Source: Streptomyces fuscichromogenes
GTDB lineage: Bacteria > Actinomycetota > Actinomycetes > Streptomycetales > Streptomycetaceae
Length of the DNA stretch: 64,000 nucleotides
Reading direction: 5' to 3'
NCBI RefSeq assembly: GCF_014645815.1
Contig: NZ_BMML01000001.1
Location: forward strand, 490,118-554,117
Position 1 is the first letter of the stretch. Every line of letters starts with the position of its first letter. This document shows positions 7,689-16,232 of this stretch, one piece after another. A program made the position numbers and the translations under genes. The notes beneath the pieces were generated by a model, which was not told where the DNA came from, ran no database searches, and worked only from the letters and a program-made list of their open reading frames with translations.

Positions 7689-8603
7689 GTGTCAGGCGGA
7701 GCGCCGGTCTTCCACGCCTGGATGCGGTTCTTCACCCCGGGCGCCGTCCACCACCGCCTGGGCCTGGTCTGTCTCGGTGTCGGCCTCCAGTACGGCGCGG
7801 TGCCCGCCGTCGGCCCGCGCGTGCTGGACGGGCACGTCGCCGTGGTGATCAGTTCGGGCCGGGGCTGGTACCGCACGCCCGACGGGCGCCGCACCGCCGT
7901 CACCGCCCCCGCCCTGGTGTGGCTCACACCCGGCGTCCCGCACCACTACGGGCCCGACCCGGACACCGGCTGGGACGAGGGCTTCGTGACCTTCACCGGG
8001 CCTGACACCGCCACCTACACGGAACTCGGCTACATCGAGCCCGAGCGGCCCGTGGTGCCCCTCTCGGACGCCACCGGACCCCGCGACGTCATCGCCCGCA
8101 TCGCGCGGGCCGCCCGTCGTGGCAACCCCCTCCTGGAGGTCGAGACCGGCGCCGCCGTGCACGAGCTCCTGGTCGCCCTGCGGCGCGCGCGTGCCGACCT
8201 CGCCCCCGACGGCGACCCGGTGCTGCACGCGCTCGCCCGGGACGCCTGCACCGGGATGACCGTCGCCGACCACGCGGCCCGGCACGGCATGACCCCGGCC
8301 GAGCTGCGCAGCGCCGTCCGCCGGGTCGCCGGATGCAGCCCCAAGGACTACCTGATCGGCATCCGGCTCGGCCGCGCCCAGGAACTCCTCGCCACCACCG
8401 AACTGTCCGTCGCCGCCGTCGCCCGCCGCGTCGGCTACGACGATCCGGCCTATTTCTCCCGGCTGTTCACCCGCCGGGTCGGCACCGCCCCCGTGCGTTT
8501 CCGCACCATGCAGAGCCGGGCCGTGCCCGACGACTGGAACGCCGGCTTCCCGGAGGACGGCCTTGGGGAGGACGGCCCGGCCACACCCGTGGACGGCCCT
8601 TAG
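7689..8603 (+). CDS. AraC-family transcriptional regulator, probable activator of the galactosidase gene
   Basis: 304 residues from GTG 7689 (AGGGG eight bases upstream). An in-frame ATG at 7635 would add 18 residues and leave only 35 bases to the divergent galactosidase, so I prefer the GTG. The N-terminal half is a cupin-like AraC ligand-binding domain (HVAVVISSGRGWYRTPDG, LVWLTPGVPHHYGPD). The C-terminal about 100 residues hold two helix-turn-helix units, the second ELSVAAVARRVGYDDPAYFSRLFTRRVG being the canonical AraC signature. Divergent orientation suggests it senses a galactoside and controls the GH35 gene and itself. Confidence 0.85.
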   Translation: MSGGAPVFHAWMRFFTPGAVHHRLGLVCLGVGLQYGAVPAVGPRVLDGHVAVVISSGRGWYRTPDGRRTAVTAPALVWLTPGVPHHYGPDPDTGWDEGFVTFTGPDTATYTELGYIEPERPVVPLSDATGPRDVIARIARAARRGNPLLEVETGAAVHELLVALRRARADLAPDGDPVLHALARDACTGMTVADHAARHGMTPAELRSAVRRVAGCSPKDYLIGIRLGRAQELLATTELSVAAVARRVGYDDPAYFSRLFTRRVGTAPVRFRTMQSRAVPDDWNAGFPEDGLGEDGPATPVDGP

Positions 8604-8637
8604 GGATCGACAGGCCGCCCCCGTAGGGTTGACGCCC

Positions 8638-8988
8638 ATGACCACCAGCAACACCGGTACCGGTGACGTCGACCCCGCCGTCCGCGCGGAGCTCGGCCGG
8701 CTGCGCGAGAGCATCGACAACATCGACGCGGCCGTCGTCCACATGCTCGCCGAACGCTTCAAGGCCACCCAGCAGGTCGGCCGCCTCAAGGCGGTCCACC
8801 GGCTGCCCCCTGCCGACCCGGCCCGCGAGGCCCGGCAGATCGCCCGGCTGCGCGCCCTCGCCGAGAACGCCAAGCTCGATCCCGCCTTCGCCGAGAAGTT
8901 CCTGAACTTCATCATCGCCGAGGTGATCAGGCACCACGAGTCCATCGCCGAGGACGCCGTCAACGGGCGGCCGTCGGACGCGCACTGA
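8638..8988 (+). CDS. Chorismate mutase, AroQ class
   Basis: 116 residues, ATG 8638. An all-helical AroQ-type mutase: LRESIDNIDAAVVHMLAERF, KATQQVGRLKA and DPAREARQIARL carry the Arg/Lys residues that bind chorismate, and a final helix FIIAEVIRHHE closes the active site. It converts chorismate to prephenate for phenylalanine and tyrosine synthesis. No regulatory ACT or dehydratase domain is attached. TAGGGT at 8624-8629 lies eight bases before the ATG, so the transcript is probably leaderless. Confidence 0.88.
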   Translation: MTTSNTGTGDVDPAVRAELGRLRESIDNIDAAVVHMLAERFKATQQVGRLKAVHRLPPADPAREARQIARLRALAENAKLDPAFAEKFLNFIIAEVIRHHESIAEDAVNGRPSDAH

Positions 8989-9204
8989 CCCGGCACCGAC
9001 CGAAGGACACGTACGACGCCTCGGAGAGCGCTCCGGCCCCGCCGGGCACCGGCGGTGACGCGGCGCTCGAACAGGCGTACAGGGCGTGGGCCGGTCGACT
9101 CGCACGGCGCCCACCAGCGCCGTCGCACGACCGCGGGGCGGACATAAGCCGCGTACCGCTCCTGCCCCTGTGCGATGTCGGTGTCATCGGGCAGCATGGC
9201 CCGC

Positions 9205-11688
9205 ATGTCCGTACTGACTCGCGACGAAGCGCAGAGCCGCGCCGAGCTCCTCGACGTCCACCGCTACACGATCGGCCTCGACCTGACCACCGGGGACGAG
9301 ACCTTCGACTCCCGTACCGTGATCCGGTTCACGGCCCGGTCCGACGGCGACACCTTCGTCGAGTTGAAGCCCGTCGAGCTGCGCGCCGTCACCCTCGACG
9401 GACAGCCCCTCGACCCCGGGACGCTGGACCAGAACCGGCTGCCGCTGAAGGACCTCGCCGCGGGCGAGCACGAGCTGCGCGTCGACGCCACCATGCGCTA
9501 CTCGCGCACCGGCGAGGGCATGCACCGCTTCACCGACCCCGCGGACGACGCGACCTACGTCTACACCCAGCTCTTCCTGGACGACGTGCAGCGCGTCTTC
9601 GCCGCCTTCGACCAGCCCGACCTGAAGGCCGTCTTCGAGCTGTCCGTGACCGCTCCCGAAGGCTGGACCGTCCTTGCCAACGGCGTCGCCGAGCACCTCG
9701 GCGAGGGCCGCTGGCGGGCCGCCGCCACCCCGCTGATCTCCACCTACCTGGTCGCCGTGGCCGCGGGCCCCTGGCACTCGGTGCGCACCGAGCACCGCGG
9801 ACTGCCCTTCGGCATCCACTGCCGCCGCTCGCTCGCGCCCCACCTGGACGCCGACGCCGAGGAGATCCTCGACATCACGCGCGCGTGCTACGACCGCTAC
9901 CACGAGAAGTTCGAGGAGCCCTACCCCTTCGACTCCTACGACCAGGCGTTCGTCCCGGAGTTCAACGCCGGCGCCATGGAGAACCCGGGCCTGGTCACCT
10001 TCCGCGACGAGTTCGTCTACCGCTCCGCCGTCACCGACACCGAGCGGCAGACCCGCGCGATGGTGATCGCCCACGAGATGGCCCACATGTGGTTCGGCGA
10101 CCTGGTCACCCTCAGGTGGTGGGACGACATCTGGCTGAACGAGTCCTTCGCCGAGTACATGGGCTACCAGACCCTCACCGAGGCCACCCGCTTCACGGAC
10201 ACCTGGGTCGACTTCGGGGTGTCCCGCAAGGCCTGGGGCTACGACGCCGACCAGCGTCCCTCCACCCACCCGGTCGCCCCCGAGGCCGTCGAGGACACCG
10301 CCGCCGCCCTGCTCAACTTCGACGGCATCTCCTACGCCAAGGGCGCCTCCGCGCTGCGCCAGCTGGTCGCCTGGACGGGCGAGAAGGACTTCCTGGCCGG
10401 CATCAACATCCACTTCCAGCGGCACCGGTTCGGCAACGCCACCCTCGCCGACTTCATCGACTCCCTCGCCGCCGCCACCGAACGCGACGTGCACGCCTGG
10501 GCCGACACCTGGCTGCGCACCACCGGCGTCGACACCCTCACCCCGGTCCAGGCCACCGCCGCCGACGGCACCCGCACCCTCACCGTCGAGCGCACCGGCA
10601 GCCGCCCGCACCGCGTCTGCGTCGGCGTCTACGACCAGGACCTCGCCGACGAGGGCGGACTCACCCTGCGCGAGCGCATCGACCTCGACATCCCGCAGAC
10701 CGCGCCCCAGGTCCTCGGCAAGCGCCCCGCCCTGCTCGTGCTCAACGACGGCGACCTCACCTACGCCAAGGTCCGCTTCGACGCCGGCTCCGCCGACACC
10801 GTCCGCGCCCACCTGTCGGGCCTGCCCGACCCGCTGACCCGCGCGGTGGTCTGGAACGCCCTGCGCGACGCCGTCCGTGACGGGGAGCTGCCGCCCGCCG
10901 CCTACCTGGAGGCGGCCCGCGGCCACCTCCCGCACGAGACCGACCTCGCCCTCGTCCAGGGTGTGCTGGCCTTCACCGCGGTCCACGTCGTCGACCGGTA
11001 CCTCAGGCCCGAGGAGCGCCCGGCCGCCCTCGCCACCGTCTCGGCCCTGTGCCGCGACTTCATCCGGCGCACCGAGGACGGCGACAACCCCGGGCTGCGC
11101 CTGATCGCCGTACGGCACTTCATCCGCGCCGCGGCCCACCCCGACACCATCGCCGCCTGGCTCGCCGAGGGCACCGTGCCCGGCGGACCCGAACTCGACC
11201 CCGAGCTGCGCTGGCGGATCCTGGGCCGGCTCGCCGTCCTCGGCGCCGTCGACGAGGACCGGATCGCCGCCGAGCTGGCCCGCGACCCCAGCGCCAGCGG
11301 CCAGGAGGGCGCCGCCCGCTGCCGGGCCGCGCTGCCCGACCCGAAGGCCAAGCGCACCGCCTGGGAGGCCATGTTCGGCGGCGACGAACTGTCCAACTAC
11401 CTGTTCACGGCCACCGCCGAGGGCTTCTGGCACCCCGAACAGGCCGACCTGGTCCGCGACTACGTGCCGCGCTACTACCAGGACGCGGTCGCCGTCGCCG
11501 CCCGGCGCGGCCCCCGCATCGCCACGGTCACCGGCCGGCAGGCCTTCCCCGCCCACGCCGTCGACGCCGAGAACCTCGCCCTCGGCCGGGCCTGCCTGGC
11601 GGACGCCGAGCCGGTCACGGCCCTGCGCCGCCAACTGATCGACGAACTGGACGACCTGGCAAGGGCGTTGCGGGTCCGCGAGGCGTAG
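9205..11688 (+). CDS. pepN: Aminopeptidase N, M1 family
   Basis: 827 residues from ATG 9205 (MSVLTRDEAQSRAELL). Upstream in-frame ATGs at 9175 and 9196 exist, but the chosen start matches the family N-terminus. The substrate-binding GAMEN box (FNAGAMENPG, about residue 255) and the zinc site HEMAHMWFGD with the downstream NESFAEYMGY glutamate (about residues 290-320) are intact. A C-terminal ERAP1-like helical domain fills the last about 300 residues. A cytoplasmic enzyme that trims N-terminal residues from peptides. The 216 bases before it hold no gene. Confidence 0.95.
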   Translation: MSVLTRDEAQSRAELLDVHRYTIGLDLTTGDETFDSRTVIRFTARSDGDTFVELKPVELRAVTLDGQPLDPGTLDQNRLPLKDLAAGEHELRVDATMRYSRTGEGMHRFTDPADDATYVYTQLFLDDVQRVFAAFDQPDLKAVFELSVTAPEGWTVLANGVAEHLGEGRWRAAATPLISTYLVAVAAGPWHSVRTEHRGLPFGIHCRRSLAPHLDADAEEILDITRACYDRYHEKFEEPYPFDSYDQAFVPEFNAGAMENPGLVTFRDEFVYRSAVTDTERQTRAMVIAHEMAHMWFGDLVTLRWWDDIWLNESFAEYMGYQTLTEATRFTDTWVDFGVSRKAWGYDADQRPSTHPVAPEAVEDTAAALLNFDGISYAKGASALRQLVAWTGEKDFLAGINIHFQRHRFGNATLADFIDSLAAATERDVHAWADTWLRTTGVDTLTPVQATAADGTRTLTVERTGSRPHRVCVGVYDQDLADEGGLTLRERIDLDIPQTAPQVLGKRPALLVLNDGDLTYAKVRFDAGSADTVRAHLSGLPDPLTRAVVWNALRDAVRDGELPPAAYLEAARGHLPHETDLALVQGVLAFTAVHVVDRYLRPEERPAALATVSALCRDFIRRTEDGDNPGLRLIAVRHFIRAAAHPDTIAAWLAEGTVPGGPELDPELRWRILGRLAVLGAVDEDRIAAELARDPSASGQEGAARCRAALPDPKAKRTAWEAMFGGDELSNYLFTATAEGFWHPEQADLVRDYVPRYYQDAVAVAARRGPRIATVTGRQAFPAHAVDAENLALGRACLADAEPVTALRRQLIDELDDLARALRVREA

Positions 11689-11800
11689 GGCGGCGGACGT
11701 AGGACCATCCGGGCGCGACTGGTCCCCGACGACGATGCGGGGGCCGGCCGCCGCTCCTAGGCTCGGTGCGGAGAAGCACCACAGACCCAGGGAGAGACCC

Positions 11801-12631
11801 GTGATCGTAGTCACCGGCGCCACCGGCAACGTCGGCCGTGCCCTCGTCGCACGCCTCGTCGCCGACGGACGGGCCGTGCGGGCCCTCACCCGCGCCCCGG
11901 AGACGGCAGGCCTGCCCGACAAGGCCGAGGTGGTGAGGTTCCGGCCGGACGACCCGGCCCCGCTGCTCGCGGGGGCCACCAAGCTCTTCCTGTACGTCCA
12001 GGGGGCCGGCGGTCGGCTGCCCGAACTGCTCGCCGCGGCCCGTACGGCCGGGGTGCGCCATGTCGTGCTGCTCTCCTCCGGGATCGTCCGGGAGGGCGCC
12101 GACGAGACCCACCCGATCCACGTCATGCACGCCACCGCCGAACGGCAGATCCGCGACAGCGGCCTCGCCTGGACGTTCCTGCGCCCCAACGCGTTCGCCA
12201 CCAACGCCCTCCAGTGGGCGCCCCAGATCCGCACCGGCGACACCGTGCGGGGCGTCTTCGCCGGCATGCTCACCGCGCCCATCCACGAGGACGACATCGC
12301 CGCGGTCGCCGAACGCGCCCTCCTCGACGACGGCCACGAGGGCGCCGCCCACCGCCTCACCGGCCCCGCCGCCACCACCAACACCGACCAGATCGCGGCG
12401 ATCGGCCGGGCCGTCGGCCGCGGGCTGACCTTCGTCGAGGTGCCGCCGGAGGAGGCGGGCCCGCTGTTCCCGGGGACCCCGCCGGAGTTCCTCCAGGGCC
12501 TGCTGAAGAACTTCGCGGCCACCGTCGGCGTCGCACCGGAGATCACCACCACGGTCGAGGAGATCACCGGCCGCCCGGCCCGCACCTTCGCGCGGTGGGC
12601 CGCCGACCACGCGGCCGACTTCCGCCCCTGA
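11801..12631 (+). CDS. NmrA-like NAD(P)-binding oxidoreductase
   Basis: 276 residues from GTG 11801, preceded by GGGAGAGA. It starts directly with the Rossmann motif VIVVTGATGNVGRALVARL (GxxGxxG) and continues as an atypical extended SDR of the NmrA/azoreductase-like group: VVRFRPDDP, a LLSSGIVREGA segment and TFLRPNAFATNAL, with no YxxxK pair in the usual place. The substrate is unknown; relatives are NAD(P) sensors or quinone/azo reductases. A TAGGCT -10-like box at 11758 lies about 40 bases upstream. Confidence 0.8.
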   Translation: MIVVTGATGNVGRALVARLVADGRAVRALTRAPETAGLPDKAEVVRFRPDDPAPLLAGATKLFLYVQGAGGRLPELLAAARTAGVRHVVLLSSGIVREGADETHPIHVMHATAERQIRDSGLAWTFLRPNAFATNALQWAPQIRTGDTVRGVFAGMLTAPIHEDDIAAVAERALLDDGHEGAAHRLTGPAATTNTDQIAAIGRAVGRGLTFVEVPPEEAGPLFPGTPPEFLQGLLKNFAATVGVAPEITTTVEEITGRPARTFARWAADHAADFRP

Positions 12632-12665
12632 CCGCCCGGCCCCTCCCCGCTCGGGCGCCGGCCGG

Positions 12666-13199
12666 TCAGCCCGTGGTCAGCCGCAGCTCCGCCCGGCGCA
12701 CCCCGCCCTCCCGGGGACCCGCGCGCCGGTTGCCCACCTCGGCCGTCCTCGGCACCGCCGCGCCCAGCGTGAAGCCCAGGTGCTCCAGGAAGCACTCCCC
12801 GGAGCGCCAGCCCGGCGGCACCGACGCCGTCACCAGGGACACCCCCTCGGCATGCGCGAGCAGCGACTCGGCCAGCGCCCGCCCGAGGCCCCGGCCGCGC
12901 GCCCAGGGCGCCAGCAGGAACAGCCCCACCGAGACCGCGCCGGGCGCCGGATGGTCCCGTACGGCGTCCACCAGGCCCGAGACGACCCCGTCCCGCTCCA
13001 GCACCAGCAGCACCTTGTCGTCGGGGTCGGCGCCCTCCGGCAGCCCGTAGAACAGGGACTGCACGTCGCCCGGCCCCGACGGCAGCCCGGTCGCCGCCAC
13101 GAACCAGTCCTCGCAGGCCTCGAAGAGGTCCAGCAGCGGCACCTCGTCCGCGGGCCGCGGCTCCCGCACCAGCACCCGCTCACCGGGCACGTCGATCAT
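12666..13199 (-). CDS. GNAT-family N-acetyltransferase
   Basis: 177 residues from ATG 13199; GTGs at 13211 and 13214 are alternative starts. The GNAT core is visible as KVLLVLERDGVVSGLVDAV (beta strands), SVGLFLLAPWARGRGLGRALAESLL (the acetyl-CoA binding R/Q-x-x-G-x-G/A turn, here RGRGLG) and a final strand-helix ECFLEHLGFTLGA. The acceptor substrate cannot be told. It is divergent from the decarboxylase gene 232 bases away and convergent with the NmrA-like gene. Confidence 0.75.
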   Translation of the reverse strand: MIDVPGERVLVREPRPADEVPLLDLFEACEDWFVAATGLPSGPGDVQSLFYGLPEGADPDDKVLLVLERDGVVSGLVDAVRDHPAPGAVSVGLFLLAPWARGRGLGRALAESLLAHAEGVSLVTASVPPGWRSGECFLEHLGFTLGAAVPRTAEVGNRRAGPREGGVRRAELRLTTG

Positions 13200-13431
13200 C
13201 CACGCGTCCACCACGCGACCGACGTTAACCGCGGTCAGTCCCGGTCTCAACGCCCTTTCACCGCTTCCTCCGGCGCGCCCGGCGCGCACCGCCCCGACAG
13301 GTTTTCCCCGCACGGCAGTACCCACTTTCGGGTTCCGATCGTTGGGCTTTGCGGGCACGCAGACCCAATCCCGTACAAGCTGGAACTCACCCTGCGGACA
13401 ACCCCTTTCGGCCAGCCCCCGAGGAGAGCCC

Positions 13432-14790
13432 ATGAGCACGCCGCCGCTCGCATCCGGACCACAGGGCCCCGACGCCCTGCGGCCCCTGCTGGACACCGTG
13501 CTCGACGCGCTGCGCGAGGGCGGCCGGGCACGCGGCGGACCGCTGCCCGCGGGCGGTCCGGCCGCGGTGGCCGAGCGGGTCGCGGACGCCGTGGGGGACG
13601 TCCTCCCGGACGACGGCGACCCCGACGCCCTGCGCACCCTGGTGACCGCCCTCGCCGAGGGCGCCGCCGACCCCGCCGACCCGCTCTGCGCGGCGCATCT
13701 GCACTGCCCGCCGCTCGCCGTCGCCACCGCCGCCGACCTCGCCGCGAGCGCCCTCAACCCCTCCCTGGACTCCTGGGACCAGGCCCCGTCAGCCGCCGCC
13801 CTGGAAGCCCTGGTCACCCGCACCCTCGCCCGCACCATCGGCCTCTCCGACGCGCTGGTCACCACCGGCGGCACCGAGTCCAACCAACTGGCCCTGCTGC
13901 TGGCCCGCGAGGCCTCCGGCGGCGGCGTCCGGCTGGTCTGCGGGGCCAACGCCCACCACTCGCTGCCCCGCGCCGCCTGGCTGCTCGGTCTGCCCGACCC
14001 GGTCGTGGTCCCCGCCCCGAACGGCACCCTCGACCCGGCCGCCCTGCACGACGCCCTCACCCACCTGCCCCGGCCCCTGCTGGTCGCCGCCACCGCCGGC
14101 ACCACCGACGCCGGGCTCATCGACCCGCTCCCCGAGATCGCCGGACTCTGCGCCGCCCACGGCGCCCGGCTGCACATCGACGCCGCCTACGGGGGCGGCC
14201 TCGCCTTCAGCGACCGGCACCGGGAGAAGCTCGCCGGCCTGGAGCGCGCCCACAGCGTCACCCTCGACCTGCACAAACTCGGCTGGCAGCCGGCCGCCGC
14301 CGGCCTCCTCGCGGTCGCCCGCCCGGCCGAGTTCGGCGCGCTCCACCAGCACGCCGACTACCTCAACGCCGACGACGACACCGAGGCCGGCTACCCCGAC
14401 CTGCTCGGCCGCTCCCTGCGCACCACCCGGCGCCCCGACATCCTCAAGATCGCGGTCACCCTCAAGACCCTGGGCCGCTCCGGACTCGGCGCACTGGTCG
14501 ACCAGGTGTGCGCCCGAGCGCGGGAGTTCGCCGCCCTGGTCCGCGAGCACCCCGGCTTCGAGCTCTGGGACCGGCCGGACATCAGCACGGTGCTGTTCCG
14601 CCCCACCGGAGCCACCGACGACGACGTGGCCGGCGTACGGCGCGGGCTGCTGCACGAGGGCCGGGCGGTACTCGGCCGGGCCCGGCTCGACGGCCGGCTC
14701 TGGCTCAAGGTCACCCTCCTCAACCCCCACACCCGGCCGGACGAACTGGCCGTCCTCCTGAAACTCGTGGAAGGAACCACCCCCAGATGA
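13432..14790 (+). CDS. PLP-dependent amino acid decarboxylase (DesA/lysine or diaminobutyrate decarboxylase type)
   Basis: 452 residues from ATG 13432 with GAGGAGAG ahead. A group II PLP decarboxylase: the VTTGGTESNQLALLLAR cofactor-phosphate segment, HHSLPRAAWLLGL, HIDAAYGGGL with the PLP-pyridine Asp, and the Schiff-base lysine in LDLHKLGWQPA. Substrate preference within this group (lysine to cadaverine, ornithine, or diaminobutyrate) is not decidable by eye. The coupled N-hydroxylase downstream makes a hydroxamate-siderophore precursor, as in desferrioxamine DesA-DesB, the best reading. The DesC acyltransferase and DesD synthetase genes do not follow, which is odd. I found no iron-box palindrome in the 232-base upstream region. 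Confidence 0.82.
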   Translation: MSTPPLASGPQGPDALRPLLDTVLDALREGGRARGGPLPAGGPAAVAERVADAVGDVLPDDGDPDALRTLVTALAEGAADPADPLCAAHLHCPPLAVATAADLAASALNPSLDSWDQAPSAAALEALVTRTLARTIGLSDALVTTGGTESNQLALLLAREASGGGVRLVCGANAHHSLPRAAWLLGLPDPVVVPAPNGTLDPAALHDALTHLPRPLLVAATAGTTDAGLIDPLPEIAGLCAAHGARLHIDAAYGGGLAFSDRHREKLAGLERAHSVTLDLHKLGWQPAAAGLLAVARPAEFGALHQHADYLNADDDTEAGYPDLLGRSLRTTRRPDILKIAVTLKTLGRSGLGALVDQVCARAREFAALVREHPGFELWDRPDISTVLFRPTGATDDDVAGVRRGLLHEGRAVLGRARLDGRLWLKVTLLNPHTRPDELAVLLKLVEGTTPR

Positions 14791-16193
14791 CCAACCCCCC
14801 ACACCACGAGCCCGAAGCACCCCGGGACCTGGTCGGCGTCGGCATCGGACCGTTCAACCTGTCCCTCGCCGCACTTGCCCACCCGCTCGCCGAACTCGAC
14901 GCGGTCTTCTACGAGCAGCGCCCGGGTTTCGACTGGCACCCCGGGCTGCTGATCGACGGCGCCACCATCCAGGTCCCGTTCCTCGCGGACCTGGTGACCC
15001 TCGCCGACCCGGCGAGCCCCTGGTCCTTCCTCAACTACCTCAAGTCCCGCGACCGGCTCTTCCCCTTCTACTTCGCCGAGCGCTTCCACATCCGGCGCGC
15101 CGAGTACGACTCCTACTGCCGCTGGGTCGCCGGGAGCCTGCCCGGACTGTGCTTCTCCCACCAGGTCGACGCCGTCCGCTGGAACTCCGAACGGGACCTG
15201 TTCGAGGTCGACTTCACCCGGCTCGACGCCGAGGGCGAGGCCGAGTCGCTCGGCCGGACGTACACGAGGAACGTCGTGCTCGGGGTCGGGACCGTCCCGT
15301 ATGTGCCCGAGCCGCTCAAGCCCCTCGTGGAGTCCCCGATCGTCCCGGTCATCCACGCGGCCGACTACCTCGAACACCGCGCGGCCTTCCTCGCCGCCGA
15401 GCACGTCACCGTCGTGGGCTCCGGGCAGTCCGGCGCCGAGGTCTTCCTCGACCTGCTGCGCAACCGGCCGGCCGGCCGGGAGAAGCTGCACTGGATCGGG
15501 CGCAGCGAGGCGTTCGCGCCCATGGAGTACTCCAAGCTCGGCCTGGAGCACTTCACCCCCGACTACACCCGCTACTTCCACGCCCTCGCGGAACCCGTCC
15601 GGGACCGGGTCGTCTCCGCCCAGTGGCAGCTGCACCGGGGCATCGACGCGGACACCGTCGCCGCCATCCACGACGAGCTGTACCGCCGGACGCTGCACGG
15701 CGGCTGGCCCGAAGCCGTCCTGACCCCGGGGGTCCAGGTCCGCACCGCCGGACGCGTCGCCACCACCAAGGTCGAACTGCACCTCGAACACGTCCAGCAG
15801 GGCAGCCGCTCCCGGCTCACCACCGACGCCGTCGTCCTGGCCACCGGCTACCGCGAACGCCCCCTCGGCCGCCTGCTCGCCGGACTCGACCCCTACCTGC
15901 GCCGGGACAGCGGCGAACGCCCGCGCGTGGACGAGCGGTTCCGGCTCGTCCTCGACCCGTCGGTGACCGGAACGGCGTACGTCCAGAACGCCGAACTCCA
16001 CACCCACGGTGTCGGCGCCCCCGACCTGGGCCTGGCCGCCTGGCGCAGCGCCACCATCCTCAACTCCCTGACCGGCAAGGACCCCTACCCGCTGCCCGCG
16101 CGCACGGCCTTCACCAGCTTCGGCCTGGAACGGCCGGAGGAAAGGGTCCCGGCGCAGCAGCAGGCGAGGCAGCTCACCCCGCTCGTCGACTGA
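14787..16193 (+). CDS. L-lysine/diamine N6-monooxygenase, siderophore type (DesB-like)
   Basis: 468 residues; its ATG overlaps the decarboxylase stop (ATGA), so both are co-translated. Flavin- and NADPH-dependent N-hydroxylase of the IucD/SidA/DesB family. The FAD motif GVGIGPFNLSLAALA is at the N-terminus, followed by the family block DWHPGLLIDGATIQVPFLADLV, the NADPH motif VVGSGQSGAEVFLDLL (about residue 210), and the C-terminal ATGYRERPL and LGLAAWRSATILN blocks. It would hydroxylate a primary amine such as cadaverine. No acyltransferase or NIS synthetase follows; transcription ends in the hairpin at 16199. Confidence 0.9.
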   Translation: MTNPPHHEPEAPRDLVGVGIGPFNLSLAALAHPLAELDAVFYEQRPGFDWHPGLLIDGATIQVPFLADLVTLADPASPWSFLNYLKSRDRLFPFYFAERFHIRRAEYDSYCRWVAGSLPGLCFSHQVDAVRWNSERDLFEVDFTRLDAEGEAESLGRTYTRNVVLGVGTVPYVPEPLKPLVESPIVPVIHAADYLEHRAAFLAAEHVTVVGSGQSGAEVFLDLLRNRPAGREKLHWIGRSEAFAPMEYSKLGLEHFTPDYTRYFHALAEPVRDRVVSAQWQLHRGIDADTVAAIHDELYRRTLHGGWPEAVLTPGVQVRTAGRVATTKVELHLEHVQQGSRSRLTTDAVVLATGYRERPLGRLLAGLDPYLRRDSGERPRVDERFRLVLDPSVTGTAYVQNAELHTHGVGAPDLGLAAWRSATILNSLTGKDPYPLPARTAFTSFGLERPEERVPAQQQARQLTPLVD

Positions 16194-16198
16194 GCGAA

Positions 16199-16224
16199 GG
16201 GCGCCGGTCCCCGGACCGGCGCCC
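16199..16224. terminator. Bidirectional hairpin terminator
   Basis: Twelve-base perfect stem (GGGCGCCGGTCC at 16199-16210 with GGACCGGCGCCC at 16213-16224) and a two-base loop, placed between the stops of the converging hydroxylase and 5'-nucleotidase genes. No U tract, as is usual in this genus. Confidence 0.7.
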
Positions 16225-16232
16225 CGCGCCCC

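Noticed and set aside
9184..12795. A minus-strand open frame of about 1200 codons opposite pepN and the NmrA-like gene
   Set aside because: It is the antisense shadow of high-GC coding sequence; composition is Val/Gly/Asp-rich without motifs, and pepN has all M1 hallmarks on the other strand.
13200..13431. Search for a DmdR/IdeR iron box upstream of the siderophore-type pair
   Set aside because: No TTAGGTTAGGCTAACCTAA-like 19-base palindrome found by eye; GACGTTAACCGCGGTC is too short and asymmetrical.
12780..14786. Plus-strand frame reading into the N-hydroxylase from far upstream
   Set aside because: The upstream part is Arg/Pro/His-rich shadow of the decarboxylase; the hydroxylase has its own ATG with FAD motif right after it.
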